From contig CP136068.1 in assembly GCA_032622095.1 (NCBI GenBank), positions 154,345,151-154,409,150 on the forward strand: a stretch of 64,000 nucleotides of DNA, in the 5' to 3' direction. The number at the start of each line of letters is the position of its first letter. The first letter of the stretch is position 1. The position numbers and the translations under genes were made by a program. Positions 1 through 13,300 of this stretch are shown here, one piece after another. This DNA is from Siphonodentalium dalli. Lineage: Eukaryota > Mollusca > Scaphopoda > Gadilida > Siphonodentaliidae. The notes beneath the pieces are model-generated. The model did no database searches and had not been told where the DNA came from. It was given only the letters and a program-made list of their open reading frames with translations.

Positions 1-460
1 CGTATCATGGAAACGAATGGGTATCAATTTGGTGGAAATCGGCGTTAAAAAGTTTGTCAATTTTTGTGCCCCTCCCCCGTCCGTGTACACCTGACTCAAA
101 TGCCGCCAAGTTTGACATTATGAAATCACTCAATTAGGTTCCTCGTTCCATGCAGAAGAATGTTTATAAATTTTGTGTAAATCGGCGCTAAACCGGTTTA
201 TCAATTATTGTGCCCTCAACCTTATGTGCACCCCTGACTCAAATGGATAATGTATCAGCTTGATGGAAATCGGCGACAATCCCCCCTTTGTGCCCCTGAA
301 AACAACAGCATTACTCTAGCAAATTCTAACCCGCACCATTATCTTTCTCACACAAAAGTACCCCAAATAGAGTCCTCCGTTGTTATCTAGATGGTCCCCT
401 TTTGATTTCTATAGAACACAGACAGACAGACATACATACATTCGCAAATATATATATACA
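1..460 (+). repeat. Iterated ~120 bp repeat with CAGACAGACATACATA tail
   Basis: Seen: the motif GGTGGAAATCGGCG or a close variant recurs near 36, 175 and 260. Each copy is followed by a 'tgtgccc…' stretch, and the first two copies are also followed by 'tgactcaaatg'. The units are imperfect and ~100-130 bp apart. The block ends in a microsatellite-like CAGACAGACAGACATACATA near 419-440. The layout (iterated units, then a CAGACA-type tail) matches 46,085-46,580. Inferred: the 3' part of a dispersed retroposon-like repeat cut by the left edge. Family not identified. Confidence 0.5.
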
Positions 461-889
461 GATGACATAATTAGAACATATTTAAAGGCACACGTTGTGC
501 TCGGATAGTTTTGACAAAGGGTGTTCAAGTTGAAAGCAAATTTAAGCGGCGGTGGTATAATTTTTTTAACGAAAATGAGTTTTCTTTAGCTACAACAATG
601 CTGATAAAACAACAAATTAATCTGTTTCTTCAGATTTCACTTACAGCTAAAGTATTGGTTGAAATATTTAAGGTTTGCAGAATCAAAGTTCCAAACACTA
701 CGTGCAGTTTATTTATTTTGCATTCTAAATTTACTATAAACCATATAATTGGTCAATTTAACCATAATTTTCCAACTGTATTGCAAATATTGTAATGATA
801 ATTATTGGCTCAACAGCACTCGGGAAACTACACAAAGCTCGCTTTATTGACGTTTCGGACTGTGACTGAAAAAAAATGTATTTATCGGA
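461..889. other. Gene-free interval, nothing recognised
   Basis: AT-rich sequence without a recognisable coding exon, RNA gene or repeat. The 94-codon open stretch at 511-795 has no recognisable domain and an A/T-driven composition. Confidence 0.5.
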
Positions 890-2300
890 CGATTGCAATG
901 GCGTAATTATCGCTTGAACTCGGGGACGGGGCTAGAGGGTCTTCGTTGGGGGAGTGACGTCCACATTGGAGTTTCCAACTGCACCCACCCCCTTGAACCG
1001 GACCAAAACCCACCAGTTAGCGTAACCCATTTGCACCCCGACCTTGTGTATTGATTTGTCAGAACCGTTCCCTTCAAGTTCTGGATTATGGGCGACTCTG
1101 AATGAATCGGTAGTTTTGTGGTCACTAGCCAGAGGGAAGAACACAATCTAATGGGCTGCAAATCATTCTGTATAAGAACATTTTGAAATCTTAACCAGAC
1201 AATTACAAAAATAATAGGAAATAGTGGTTTAACTTCAGGCAAAATCACACGGACACGGGCGAGGGTCACACCGGGCTGACCATGGTTCGGCCCGTGGTGA
1301 GAACATTTTTATTTCTGAAAATGAAAATAGCAAATTCCTGGCATTTAGACCGGCATCAACCTTTGCAATTGTTGGAAATTTCCACCTGGCACCTGTGACA
1401 CTCCCATGTTTCCTTTTCACTAAGTAAGAATTCTTAGACATGATGAGATTTATTAACATTACAAGTAAACATGTAAATGAGCTAAAATACATTACAACTT
1501 TACTTTAAGCTTGCGTGGTAGAGAATTTTCTCTCTGTTGAGAACTTGGAACCCGATAAACTGGATTCTTTTGTCTCCACGTTAAGTCACACTTATTGGTC
1601 AAACCAGGAGACAATAGACCAGCACTTATGGATTCGATGAGTCAGTGTAACCCACGTCGAGACAGTTGTCTAATCAGTCTTAATGGTTCCAATTTCCCTT
1701 AGATGAATACTATTAACATACACGTGCAATACAGACAAAATGGACGTAGCTGGTCCACCAATATACTCAGAATTTCGTCTCCCTTTAGACACTTTAATTA
1801 GGAGAGATAACTCTTCCTGGAAATTACAGATTAAATTATATTAACATACTCACGACCGTCCAGCTGTCATTGTATAGGATTACACACCTTTCCCCGACGG
1901 TTGGAAAATTTCCAACCGATGGCAATTTTAGTCCACAATTTTAACCAAAAGTAGGAAATTATTATTTTCTTAAATTAATTAGAAGTTTTTAACTGGCCAC
2001 GGGGAGCCTGAGAAACCTGGATCCAATCTTTCCAACACTGACACCAATTTTGACAACTAACACCCCCTAAGGTTTGATAATTTCCAACTGATGGTAATTT
2101 CTTTAAAACAAATTGACCACAAGTCGGAAATGTGCCAATGTTGGTATAAAAACAACAAATTCCCCACCAATAAATTGGTGGAAATAAAATTACAAGAACA
2201 AGTTCAACCAATCGTTGGTGTGAAATTTCCAACTGTTGAAAACTTTTACCATAGTTGGGGTGACGCACCCCAACCCCATATCGCCACATCCCTGGTTGGC
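890..2300 (+). repeat. Dispersed repeat rich in TTTCCAACTGTTGG motifs, copy 1
   Basis: Seen: blocks such as 'gtttccaactgcaccc' (near 970), 'ttgttggaaatttccacc' (1,370), 'ggttggaaaatttccaac' (1,900) and 'aatttccaactgatgg' (2,080), then 'ccatagttggggtg' (2,250). They reappear in the same order and orientation at 41,020-41,560. The GTTGGAAATTTCCAAC core is self-complementary. Some of the block between 1,500 and 1,850 was not matched to the second copy. Inferred: an old dispersed element. Class unknown. Confidence 0.45.
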
Positions 2301-2526
2301 CTGTCAAATGTCCTTCCGATATTGCAGGAGCGTCAAACTTTCCGCCAGTAACACACATGCGCGGTTCCGTGTTTATCACACGATCGATAACCATATCCTA
2401 ACTGACACCACCGTCTCTACGTGTGTACAAACATATGGAAACACACCATAATATCCAAATATCCCGACTCTGGGACGTATTGTATTGTGAACTATCCCTG
2501 GTTAGTCTGGTCGATAAAAGGTTTGG

Positions 2527-5072
2527 TCTAGAATAAATTTGGACTAAGTTGGTATTTATTTCATTTTGAAGAGGAATATATCCTCTACAACATATTCAAA
2601 AGCCGCTGAAATCAGCTTTGATCAAACATTTTTACAGAGATTTAAAAAAGTGCCCATTTTCGACCTTGTGAAGTACGTTTTTCTACAACATCCCTCATCG
2701 GCGACACCAGAACGGATTAATCCTCCATCCGATATATACCAGTTTGTGTGAAATTAGAGTATAAAGGGCGAATAGAATGACAGGGGAAGAAAATAATGTA
2801 ATCGCGGCGATGAAATGGCTGTCAAAATGGCCGCAACTCCAATCCATGCTACGACGAAAGCAACATATTGGATACCGACCTATAAGCGAAAATACACATT
2901 GATAATTTGCAAGTATATTATTATATATCTTTAAAGGTACACATAATTAAAACAGATCTAAGTGAATGATTTATCGATCACTGCAACGCACGTTAACCCA
3001 ATGATTTATGTTCGGGTTTTCTGCTTAGAATGCATCCAACAGTCGGGCCAAAAACAGTTATTTCGGGCATGCAACACACGAAGTAATATTTCGTCACACA
3101 GTCAGTGGTAGTTTCATTTTGGAATGGTGATTAATTATTAGCGCGCACCGCGTGTATACTGTTCTCCAATGTTTTGATATATGTGGTCCTATGGAAATTT
3201 TATTTATAGATAATTGTTTTTTCCGGTTTAAAAGTCGAACTGCGCGACCAGGAGGCCGGTTTCGGTAAAAGGTGTAGTTGGGAATTCAATTTCGTTTATT
3301 GTCCTTTACATTATTATGTCAATAAAGTTGATTTTTGGTTTGTGACAAACTATGTCAATTACCAATAAAAGAAATTTAAAAGATAATTTGTAAGTCTTAT
3401 ATTTCAACTTTTATAGATATTTTTCGTTCTGCAGCCCACTTATGGTTGTGGTCGGAGACGGCCGAGTCGGCCGCCGGTTCGTTAATTAGGTGCTGGTTGT
3501 TATTGTTATTTTAACGGAATTCTCAGATGGTCATTAGCGAAACCAATATATTTTATATTCTATAATTACAATCATGGGTATATAATATATGATCTTGAGT
3601 GCGTTACCATTTCTGACTATGGGTTTCTTGTTGAATATAACGCAGAAACTGAGTGCACACCCTTGCTGTGTAAATACCAGTTATATTTCCGGAATTTTCA
3701 ACACTCTCTGTGATAATAAACCGAACACGTATGTCGTAATGTTGATTATACTGTAAAGACACACTCAACTCTTCAACAGAATAGTACCGTATCTCAATAG
3801 ATCGAACATACTGTTCATCGTACATTTTATTTAATACCGATGTTCATACTGCTTTCAAACCGGTTTCTTAGTAGACAATTTTGTTCAAATTACTTCAATC
3901 AGCACTTTACAACGGGAATATGTACCACGCAATGCACACTATTAGTTTTCAGTATCTTGTTGTTTGAAATTATATTACCATTGCCACCCACATACTTGCG
4001 CTAAATATCAGGTCATCAGCGTTTAAAGTTATTAGTTCTGCGTTTACCATTCACTCAATGTTGCTATTTATGATTGTGTATGCAGCATATATGACTATTG
4101 CGTAACATTAAGGAGATGCGGTTGCAGAAAAGGAAGTACGTTTTGCGTATATGTGGCCTTAGTGCATATAATTTCGAGGTATAAAGACAGTCTCTGCCAC
4201 AGAGTATGTAGGCAAATTTGGTTATGTTGAGAATTTATTGAAGCTAGTCTATTGTACTCGTTTGTATTTTGATAAATTGCGTTCATGGTATACCACCATG
4301 TTTTTGTGTGATAAAAGCGAAATATTCGAGTTTAATCACTTGAACGGAGGCAAATATGACTACTATTTTGAGACACGGACAATAGGATCTACACATTTTA
4401 CCTAGTACCATATGAATAGCTCTCATACTGTTCTATAGTAGTGAATTTTGACAGATTTTGTGTTGTAGATTTAAAAATAAATTATTATCGGTCACATTCA
4501 TGAGACTGTATTCATTACATACATGTCTGCTTCTAGAACAGGTCACATAGTCAATATATCCCTATTATATCACATTTAACTGTTTAATTAGACATATATT
4601 ACGCGATTCCAGATAAACAGTACAGTTAAAACTGCGCTATTTTTATGTTTCTTGGCGCCCAAAAAGTCCATATTTAATCGTTGTGTGAGACCTGGCTTTC
4701 GTTTGCTCTCTCCCTCGATACATTAGAGAGAATTCTTCCATCTATTATTAAAAGCTCCCCTTAAACTCTTAAATAGTAAATTTCATTCGATTTTGTCCAT
4801 TCTGGCGGCCATATTGGGACAGACATTCTACCGATATTGTTTACGACTAAGCATTGTTTGTGCCTATTTTATTTTATTACTAATTTGGTATTAGTTGGAG
4901 CACCTACCACCGAAATTAAGAAATTTTCGATACCAACTGCCATCATGGACGCCATCTTGGAATACAGAAAAAGCTCAAAGCGGATTTTTGCTGATTTTGG
5001 ATATGTTATAGAGGATTTATTCCTCTTCAAAATGGAATAGATACCAACTTAGTCCAAATTTATTCTAGGTTG
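2527..5072. mobile_element. ~2.5 kb inverted-repeat element (non-autonomous DNA transposon?)
   Basis: Seen: the left end from 2,527 (AGAATAAATTTGGACTAAGT…, on through 'ttttgaagaggaatat' and 'cctctacaacatat') is repeated in inverted orientation at 4,980-5,072, ending 'ccaaatttattcta'. The ~95 bp arms are imperfect, roughly 85% by eye. The interior holds no recognisable transposase; small open stretches at 3,604-3,825 and 4,095-4,286 resemble nothing known. 'ggcggccat' and 'gacgccatcttgg' motifs lie near the right arm and recur at 7,500-8,060. A target-site duplication is not clear. Inferred: an old non-autonomous DNA transposon. Confidence 0.5.
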
Positions 5073-8000
5073 ACCCTACAATTTTAGTTTATCCCACCAG
5101 ACTAGATATGGCCTTTGCAAGCATATGGGTAAACTTGTCGCCATTCAAATACCGCATGCTTTGTATAAAATATAACATCTAACTGGAACGAGGGATTGAC
5201 TGCAACCCCCCAGTGTTGTATTTGCTTTCTTTGAGCACACAATTGAACATAATAATTGCTTGTTGTTGTCATGCTTCAGGAATGTAGATAGTAGTATATG
5301 TACATGTATGTAGGAGCAAATGATATTAAACAGTTGTATAACGTTATTCACACTAAAGAGACTCACACATTCACAATTGATATATACATGTAATATATAT
5401 TAATTTGATTTAATCCTTTTTACTCACTTTACTTACTAACTAAACTGAGTCACTCACCTTTGCCGTATAAGGGAGGAACTAAAAGGGACGTTCTTTATTG
5501 GCACACACGACAGTGGTTGGAATTTATTTAAAGGTCAGTAAGTAGGCTTAATGCTATTTAATTTCTTTTCTTGTTTCCAGTGTTCTTATGTCTTTTCAAA
5601 CCGTATATTGTATCTGCAAGTTTGTATAACCTTTAATAAACACAATTTTAACTGAAATCAGTCCATTGTAATATGTGTGGAAAATAAGGTTTGGTGGGAG
5701 TAAAATTGGTTTGGTAGCGAGGCCAACAACAATCAATTTGGTCTACTGGAATTATGGCGCGCATTGCAGCTTGGAACATGACAAACACAACAAGAAATTA
5801 ATAGGTTGACGGTTATTTTTTATAAAGATACTACCGGGCAGGCTATTCTGATAACACCATAACCCACTGTGATATTATGGGTTGTTCGTGAATTTGGATT
5901 TAGTTAAACTATTATGTTCATGTTGTTGGCACCAATTATTTATTAATCAGAAGGCAATCACATCACGATGGAGTCTTCAGGTCTTCCGTGATTACCGGTC
6001 CAATTTATGTTAGACATACACATTCAAGTGTACATTATGGCACTTACCAAACATAAAACAAGATTTTCATTTAGAACAAATAAAGTGGATAAATACCCGA
6101 TGCCATGATAAGACTGTTGGCACATGAGACAGAAATCCACATTAGCTTCGTGGAGTGAATTCCTTTGTGACCACATATTCAAGAATCACTTTACAGTATA
6201 CACATGGATGCTTCGCCCAGACATCCATTGACTAACTCAAATAGTTTGGAATTCCTGCCATCGTGAATTTACCAACTCTTCATCGTTGTAATACAAGATG
6301 CAAATTCTTGAGAAGCGTTGGTCCTTTTTGTAGATATTGCCTGTCCATCATGAGAGCTCACAGTGTCATAGAAAACATATTGTCTTTACAATTCCGTTTA
6401 ATCACTGTGAATGTGAATTGTACATCTGTTAAGGAAGTTGTCTTGACACCATTTGCTAATTTATTCAGAAAGCATCTCAGATCACAGATCTGAACTTCTG
6501 ATAGATAGTTCATGTTATGAACAGAATGTAGATCCGAAGTGTCCCTGAGAAATAGAAAATAGAACAATTTAGTAAGTATACATACAGACCTGATTTTAAC
6601 AATTCTCACCCTCGCGAAAAATCATAACGAGTTGAAACAACACACATCTACAAAACATGGTATTATCTTATGTCGACCAAATAAGATACTTTTTGGGAAA
6701 ATTTATGTATTTTTTAAACGAAATCACCTGCAATTTTCATCATGAACAACACTTCCCTCTGTGCACGAACACGATATTACTGTACATATGATGAGATCGC
6801 TTATTTATGGAACACCGAGCGCGATTAGCCAGCAATGAGCAAAATATAAGTCCTGACCTATAATAATCCATGTTCAGAAATCAGAATAGTATCTGTATTT
6901 ATAGAGTCATACCACGAGGAAATATAAACACAACACAATATCGGGAGTTGTTTCATATCACACACGACTTAAACATTCGTTTTGTTAACGGAATCTGTTG
7001 ATCGGAGGATATGGAATAAACACAGAACACAACTCGTGTTTGAATTGACCGCGTTTTACACAAATCATTGTGAATGGCGGAGGAAATTATTGCACTCGAT
7101 CTACGGTCTCGCGAAATATATTTCTATGCCATGCTCAAATCGTTGTGTAAAACGCGGTCTAATCAAACACTCGTTGTGTTATGTCTATGTAAAACATCAT
7201 CACCAATAAGACCGAACATGGTAAACAGATATTTATTACATGATTCTACCCTTATTCCATTCAATAAACCCATTATATAGACTGTGATATTAAACGTTCG
7301 TTTAATAACAGGAAATAGTGTCAGGTGACCTTTAACTTCCGGTTTGTCGTCTGTTGACATTCCGTTCGCTACGTCGAAAAATACTATGGCTTCCAATATT
7401 TTTCTAACAAATTATAATGAATGAAGAGTTTCAGAAATTATATCACTAAATATACGCCATTAAATACGTCAGAGAGTCTGTATTTATCCGCTATAAACAG
7501 GGGACTCATTTTCCATATTTTGGCGGCCGTTTTGGCAGCCATTTTGAACCAAGGTAACAATTATGGTTCCAATGAGTTGGAATATTCATATGTAATGATA
7601 TGCCTCACCTACATAACAAAGTTCTGTTCATTTCTTGTTGAAATATGACTAGAATCCCAATTGTGATTGTTTGTGAAATCTTATGTCGCTTCTGTAAAAT
7701 AGATTTTTTTAGTGATTGGACAGGGATAGGACCCCAATAATTGCACATCTCATTGCTCCAATGATCCGTTAATATAAGACATACAAAATATAGTTACATT
7801 TCTCAACCAGTTCCAAACAGCATAAACTGATCTAGAAGATATTTGTGAAAAAACGTCATATTTTCAACTTCCGGCGGCCATTTTGGCGGCAATCTTGGAT
7901 GTGGAGTTTCAATTTTGCCCTATACAAGTGGCATAATATCTTAACTTCACGAAAATATATACATTGCATACAGTTTACTAGATTTTCCCGATATAATTTG

Positions 8001-8539
8001 CAATAAACTGACTTAGGGTCTTGTCTGAAAAACGGCGGCCATGATGGACGCCATCTTGTCTGGAGTCTACACGGCCACCTTTTTTCTTGTTAAGATTGCT
8101 TAAAACTTGAAGGACATAATAAGGAAAAAAATTAGTGGGTTAAAGTTAAGTCCCAGGGGGGTGCAAGGGTACCACTATTATATCCCGGACTAATTGGACG
8201 ATGATTTTGCAACATGGGTCTCAACTTATAGCCGCACATGTTTCGTTGAAAACATATGAATATGATGTATCGTGAGTGACTGATCTGTGTTCACACATCA
8301 GTTCGCGATCATTAATTCAGAAGAAGATAATATCGAAACACTCAGCTGTGACCAACCAATTCGGAATAAACGTTCTACGTTGTTGTTGATATTGTCATGT
8401 ACTAGCCAGTCACTAATGGTTGACGTCAAAGCTTTTGTGAATTATTCTGGTGCGATATACTCTTGTGTAACTTGAAACCAGTCAACAATCAACAACTAGA
8501 AATTATCGATGTGTACAGACATCGGCCGGTTAGATTAAT
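5073..8539. other. Gene-free interval with scattered GGCGGCCATTTTGG motifs
   Basis: No coding exon recognised. 'ggcggccattttggc'-type motifs occur near 7,520, 7,875 and 8,035, related to those at 4,805 and 4,945, so some of 7,480-8,070 is probably a diverged dispersed repeat. A G-tract sits near 8,155. The palindrome at 7,029-7,180 is listed separately. The rest shows nothing recognisable. Confidence 0.45.
7029..7180. repeat. Imperfect palindrome, ~40 bp arms
   Basis: Seen: 'gtgtttgaattgaccgcg' followed by 'ttttacacaa' (7,036-7,065) is the near reverse complement of 7,142-7,175 (ttgtgtaaaacgcggtctaa…). The loop is ~75 bp. Likely a foldback element remnant. No target-site duplication seen. 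Confidence 0.5.
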
Positions 8540-10664
8540 ATGCCACTACTATTAGTTATTCGTAATTCTTATCAATAGTTGCTCATTACGTGACTACTAT
8601 TGGCTATTCATAATTCCTATCAGTAGTAGTTCATTATAAGACTACTATTAGGTAAGTTTAATTCTTATCAACAGTTCATTGTGGGACTACTATTAGCTAT
8701 TGGTAATTCTTATCAGTGGTAGTTCATTATGCGTCTATTAAATATTCGTAATTCGTATCTGTAATAGTGCATCATACGACTACTATTAGCCATTCGTTAA
8801 TTCTTATCAGTGGTAGTTCATTATGCGTCTATTATTAAATATTCGTAATTCTTACAGTAGTAGTTAATTGTGTGACTACTATTAGCTATTCGTAAGTTTT
8901 ATCAGTAGTAGTTCATTGTGCGGCTAGTATAAGCTATTCGTAAGTATTATCAGTAGTAGTTCATTATGTGACCACTACTATCTATTCATAAATATTATCA
9001 GTAGTAATTCATTGTGCGACCACTACTAGCTATTCGTAATTCATATCAGTGGTAGATCGTTATGCGACTATTATTAGTATTCGTATTCATTTCAGTAGTA
9101 GTTCATTATGTGAAATATTATCCATTCGTAATTCTTATCAGTAGTAGTTCATCATACGGCTACTATTAGCTATCGTAATTCTTATCAGTAGTAGTTCATT
9201 ATGCGACTAATATTAGCTATTCGTAATTCTTATCAGTAGTAGTTCATTATGCAACTAATATTAGCTATTCGTAATTCTTATCAGTAGTATTTCATTATGC
9301 AACTAATATTAGCTATTCGTAATTCATATCAGTAGTAGTGCATTATGCCGCTACTATTATCTATTCGTAATTATTATCAGTAGTAGTTCATTATGCGACT
9401 ACTATTAGCTATTCGTAATTCTTATTAGTAGTAGTTCGTTCTGCGATCACTACTATTTATTCGTAATTATTATCAGTATTAGTTCATTATGCCACTATTA
9501 TTGGCTATTCGTAATTCTTATCAGTAGTAGTTCATTATGTGACTACTATTAACTATTCGTAATTCATATCAGTAGTAGTTCATTATGCGACTACGATTAG
9601 CTATTCGTAATTCTTATCAGTAGTAGTTCATTGTGCGACTACTATTAGCTATTCGTAATTATTACCAGTAGTAGTTCATTATGCGACTAATATTAGCTAT
9701 TCGTAATTCTTATCAGTAGTGGTTCATTATGCGACTACTATTAGCTATTCGTAATTCATATCAGTGGTAGTTCGTTATGCGACTACTATTAGCTATTCGT
9801 AATTCATATCAGTGGTAGTTCGTTATGCGACTACTATTAGCAATTCGCAATTCTTATCAGTAGTAGTTCATTATGCGACTACTATTAGCAATTCGCAATT
9901 CTTATCAGTAGTAGTTCGTTATGCGATCACTACTATTTATTCGTAATTCTTATCAGTAGTAGTTCATTATTCCACTATTATTAGCTATTCGTAATTCTTA
10001 TCAGTATTAGTTCATTATGCGAATACTATTAGCTATTCGAAATTCATATCAGTAGTAGTTCGTTATGCGATCACTACTATTTATTCGTAATTCTTATCAG
10101 TAGTAGTTCATTATTCCACTATTATTAGCTATTCGTAATTCTTATCAGAAGTAGTTCATTATGCGAATACTATTAGCTATTAGTAATTCTTATCAGTATT
10201 AGTTCATTATGCGACTACTATTAGCAATTCGCAATTCTTATCAGTAGTAGTTCGTTATGCGATCACTACTATTTATTCGTAATTCTTATCAGTGGTAGTT
10301 CATTATTCCACTATTATTAGCTATTCGTAATTCTTATCAGTAGTGGTTCATTATGCGACTATTATTAGCTATTCGTAATTCATATCAGTGGTAGTTCGTT
10401 ATGCGATCACTACTATTTATTCGTAATTCTTATCAGTAGTAGTTCATTATTCCACTATTATTAGCTATTCGTAATTCTTATCAGTATTAGTTCATTATGC
10501 GAATACTATTAGCTATTCGAAATTCATATCAGTAGTAGTTCGTTATGCGATCACTACTATTTATTCGTAATTCTTATCAGTAGTAGTTCATTATTCCACT
10601 ATTATTAGCTATTCGTAATTCTTATCAGTAGTAGTTCATTATGCGACTATTATTGGCTATTCGT

Positions 10665-13296
10665 AATTCTTATCAGTAGTAGTTTATTATACGACTAATA
10701 TTAGCTATTCGTAATTCTGATCAGTAGTAGTTCATTATGCAACTAATATTAGCTATTCGTAATTCTTATCAGTAGTATTTCATTATGCAACTAATATTAG
10801 ATATTCGTAATTCTTATCAGTAGTAGTTCATTATGCAAATAATATTAGTCATTATGCCGCTACTATTAGCTATTCGTAATTCTTATCAGTAGTGGTTCAT
10901 TATGCGACTACTATTAGCTATTCGTAATTCTTGTCAGTAGTATATCATTATGCGACTATTATTAGTAATCGTAATTCTTATCAGTAGTAGTTCATTATGT
11001 GACTATTATTATCTATTCGTAATTCTTATCAGTAGTAGTTCATTATGCAACTAATATTAGCTATTCGTAATTCTTATCAGTAGTATTTCATTATGCAACT
11101 AATATTAGCTATTAATAATTCTTATCAGTAGTAGTTCATTATGCAAATAATATTAGTCATTATGCCGCTACTATTAGCTATTCGTAATTCTTATCAGTAG
11201 TAGTTCATTATGCGACTACTATTAGCTATTCGTAATTCTTATCAGTAGTAGTTCGTTATGCGATCACTACTATTTATTCGTAATTCTTATCAGTATTAGT
11301 TCATTATGCCACTATTATTGGCTATTCGTAATTCTTATCAGTAGTAGTTCATTATGCGACTACTATTAGCTATTCATAATTCATATCAGTAGTAGGTCAT
11401 TATGCGACTACTATTAGCTATTCGTAATTCTTATCAGTAGTAGTTCGTTATGCGATCACTACTATTTATACGTAATTCTTATCAGTATTAGTTCATTATG
11501 CCACTATTATTGGCTATTCGTAATTCTTATCAGTAGTAGTTCATTATGCGACTACTATTAGCTATTCGTAATTCATATCAGTGGTAGTTCATTATGCGAC
11601 TACTATTAGCTATTCGTAATTCTTTTCAGTAGTGGTTCATTATGCGACTACTATTAGCTATTCGTAATTCTTATCAGTGGTAGTTCATTATTCCACTATT
11701 ATTAGCTATTCGTAATTATTATCAGTAGTAGTTCATTATGCGACTACTATTAGCTATTCGTAATTCATATCAGTGGTAGTTCATTATGCGACTACTATTA
11801 GCTATTCGTAATTCTTATCAGTAGTAGTTCGTTATGCGACTACTATTAGCTATTCGTAGTTCATTGTGGGACTAATATTAGCTATTCGTAATTCTTATCA
11901 GTAGTAGTTAATTATGCAACTGATATTAGCTATTCGTAATTCTTATCAGTAGTATTTCATTATGCAACTAATATTAGCTATTCATAATTCTTATCAGTAG
12001 TTGTTCATTATGCAAATAATATTAGCTATTCGTAATTCTTATCAGTTGTAGTTCATTATGCCGCTACTATTAGCTATTCGTAATTCTTATCAGTAGTAGT
12101 TCATTATGCGACTACTATTAGCTATTCATAATTCTTATCAGTAGTAGTTCGTTATGCGACTACTATTAGCTATTCGTAATTCTTATCAGTAGTATATCAT
12201 TATGCTGCTATTATTAGTAATCGTAATTCTTATCAGTAGTAGTTCATTATGCGACTACTATTAGCTATTCGTAATTCTTATCAGTAGTAGTTCGTTATGC
12301 GATCACTACTATTTATTCGTAATTCTTATCAGTAGTAGTTCATTATTCCACTATTATTAGCTATTCGTAATTATTATCAGTAGTAGTTCATTATGCGACT
12401 ACTATTAGCTATTCGTAATTCTTATCAGTAGTGGTTCATTATGCGACTACTATTAGCTATTCGTAATTCTTATCAGTAGTAGTTCGTTATGCGACTACTA
12501 TTAGCTATTCGTAGTTCGTTATGTGACTACTATTAGCTATTCGTAATTCATATCAGTGGTAGTTCATTATGCGACTACTATTAGCTATTCGTAATTCTTA
12601 TCAGTAGTAGTTCGTTATGCGACTACTACTAGCTATTCGTAGTTCATTGTGCGACTACTATTAGGTATTCGTAATTCTTATCAGTAGTAGTTCATTGTGC
12701 GACTACTATTAGCTATTCGTAATTCTTATCAGTAGTAGTTCGTTATGCGATCACTACTATTTATTCGTAATTCTTATCAGTATTAGTTCATTATGCCACT
12801 ATTATTGGCTATTCGTAATTCTTATCAGTAGTAGTTCATTATGCGACTACTATTAGCTATTCATAATTCATATCAGTAGTAGGTCATTATGCGACTACTA
12901 TTAGCTATTCGTAATTCTTATCAGTAGTAGTTCGTTATGCGATCACTACTATTTATTCGTAATTCTTATCAGTATTAGTTCATTATGCCACTATTATTGG
13001 CTATTCGTAATTCTTATCAGTAGTAGTTCATTATGCGACTACTATTAGCTATTCATAATTCATATCAGTAGTAGGTCATTATGCGACTACTATTAGCTAT
13101 TCGTAATTCTTATCAGTAGTAGTTCGTTATGCGATCACTACTATTTATTCGTAATTCTTATCAGTATTAGTTCATTATGCCACTATTATTGGCTATTCGT
13201 AATTCTTATCAGTAGTAGTTCATTATGCGACTACTATTAGCTATTCGTAATTCATATCAGTGGTAGTTCATTATGCGACTACTATTAGCTATTCGT
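10665..13296 (+). repeat. Higher-order block A (2,632 bp) of the 48 bp satellite
   Basis: Seen: rare variants (AGTTTATTATACGACTAA at 10,681; TCATTGTGGGACTAATATT at 11,861; TTAGGTATTCG at 12,661) recur at 13,313, 14,493 and 15,293, always exactly 2,632 bp later. Left of ~10,660 the alignment breaks down. 2,632 bp is ~55 monomers. Inferred: one segmental tandem duplication by unequal exchange. Confidence 0.85.
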
Positions 13297-13300
13297 AATT
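12733..13300 (+). repeat. Four-monomer (192 bp) sub-repeat inside the satellite
   Basis: Seen: an ordered set of variant monomers (GCGATCACTACTATTT; CAGTATTAGTTCATTATG; TTATTGGCTATTCG; CAGTAGTAGGTCATTATG) repeats at 192 bp, starting near 12,733, 12,925 and 13,117. The same series recurs in block B from ~15,365, and a two-copy version lies at ~11,250-11,540. This is a classical higher-order repeat. Confidence 0.85.
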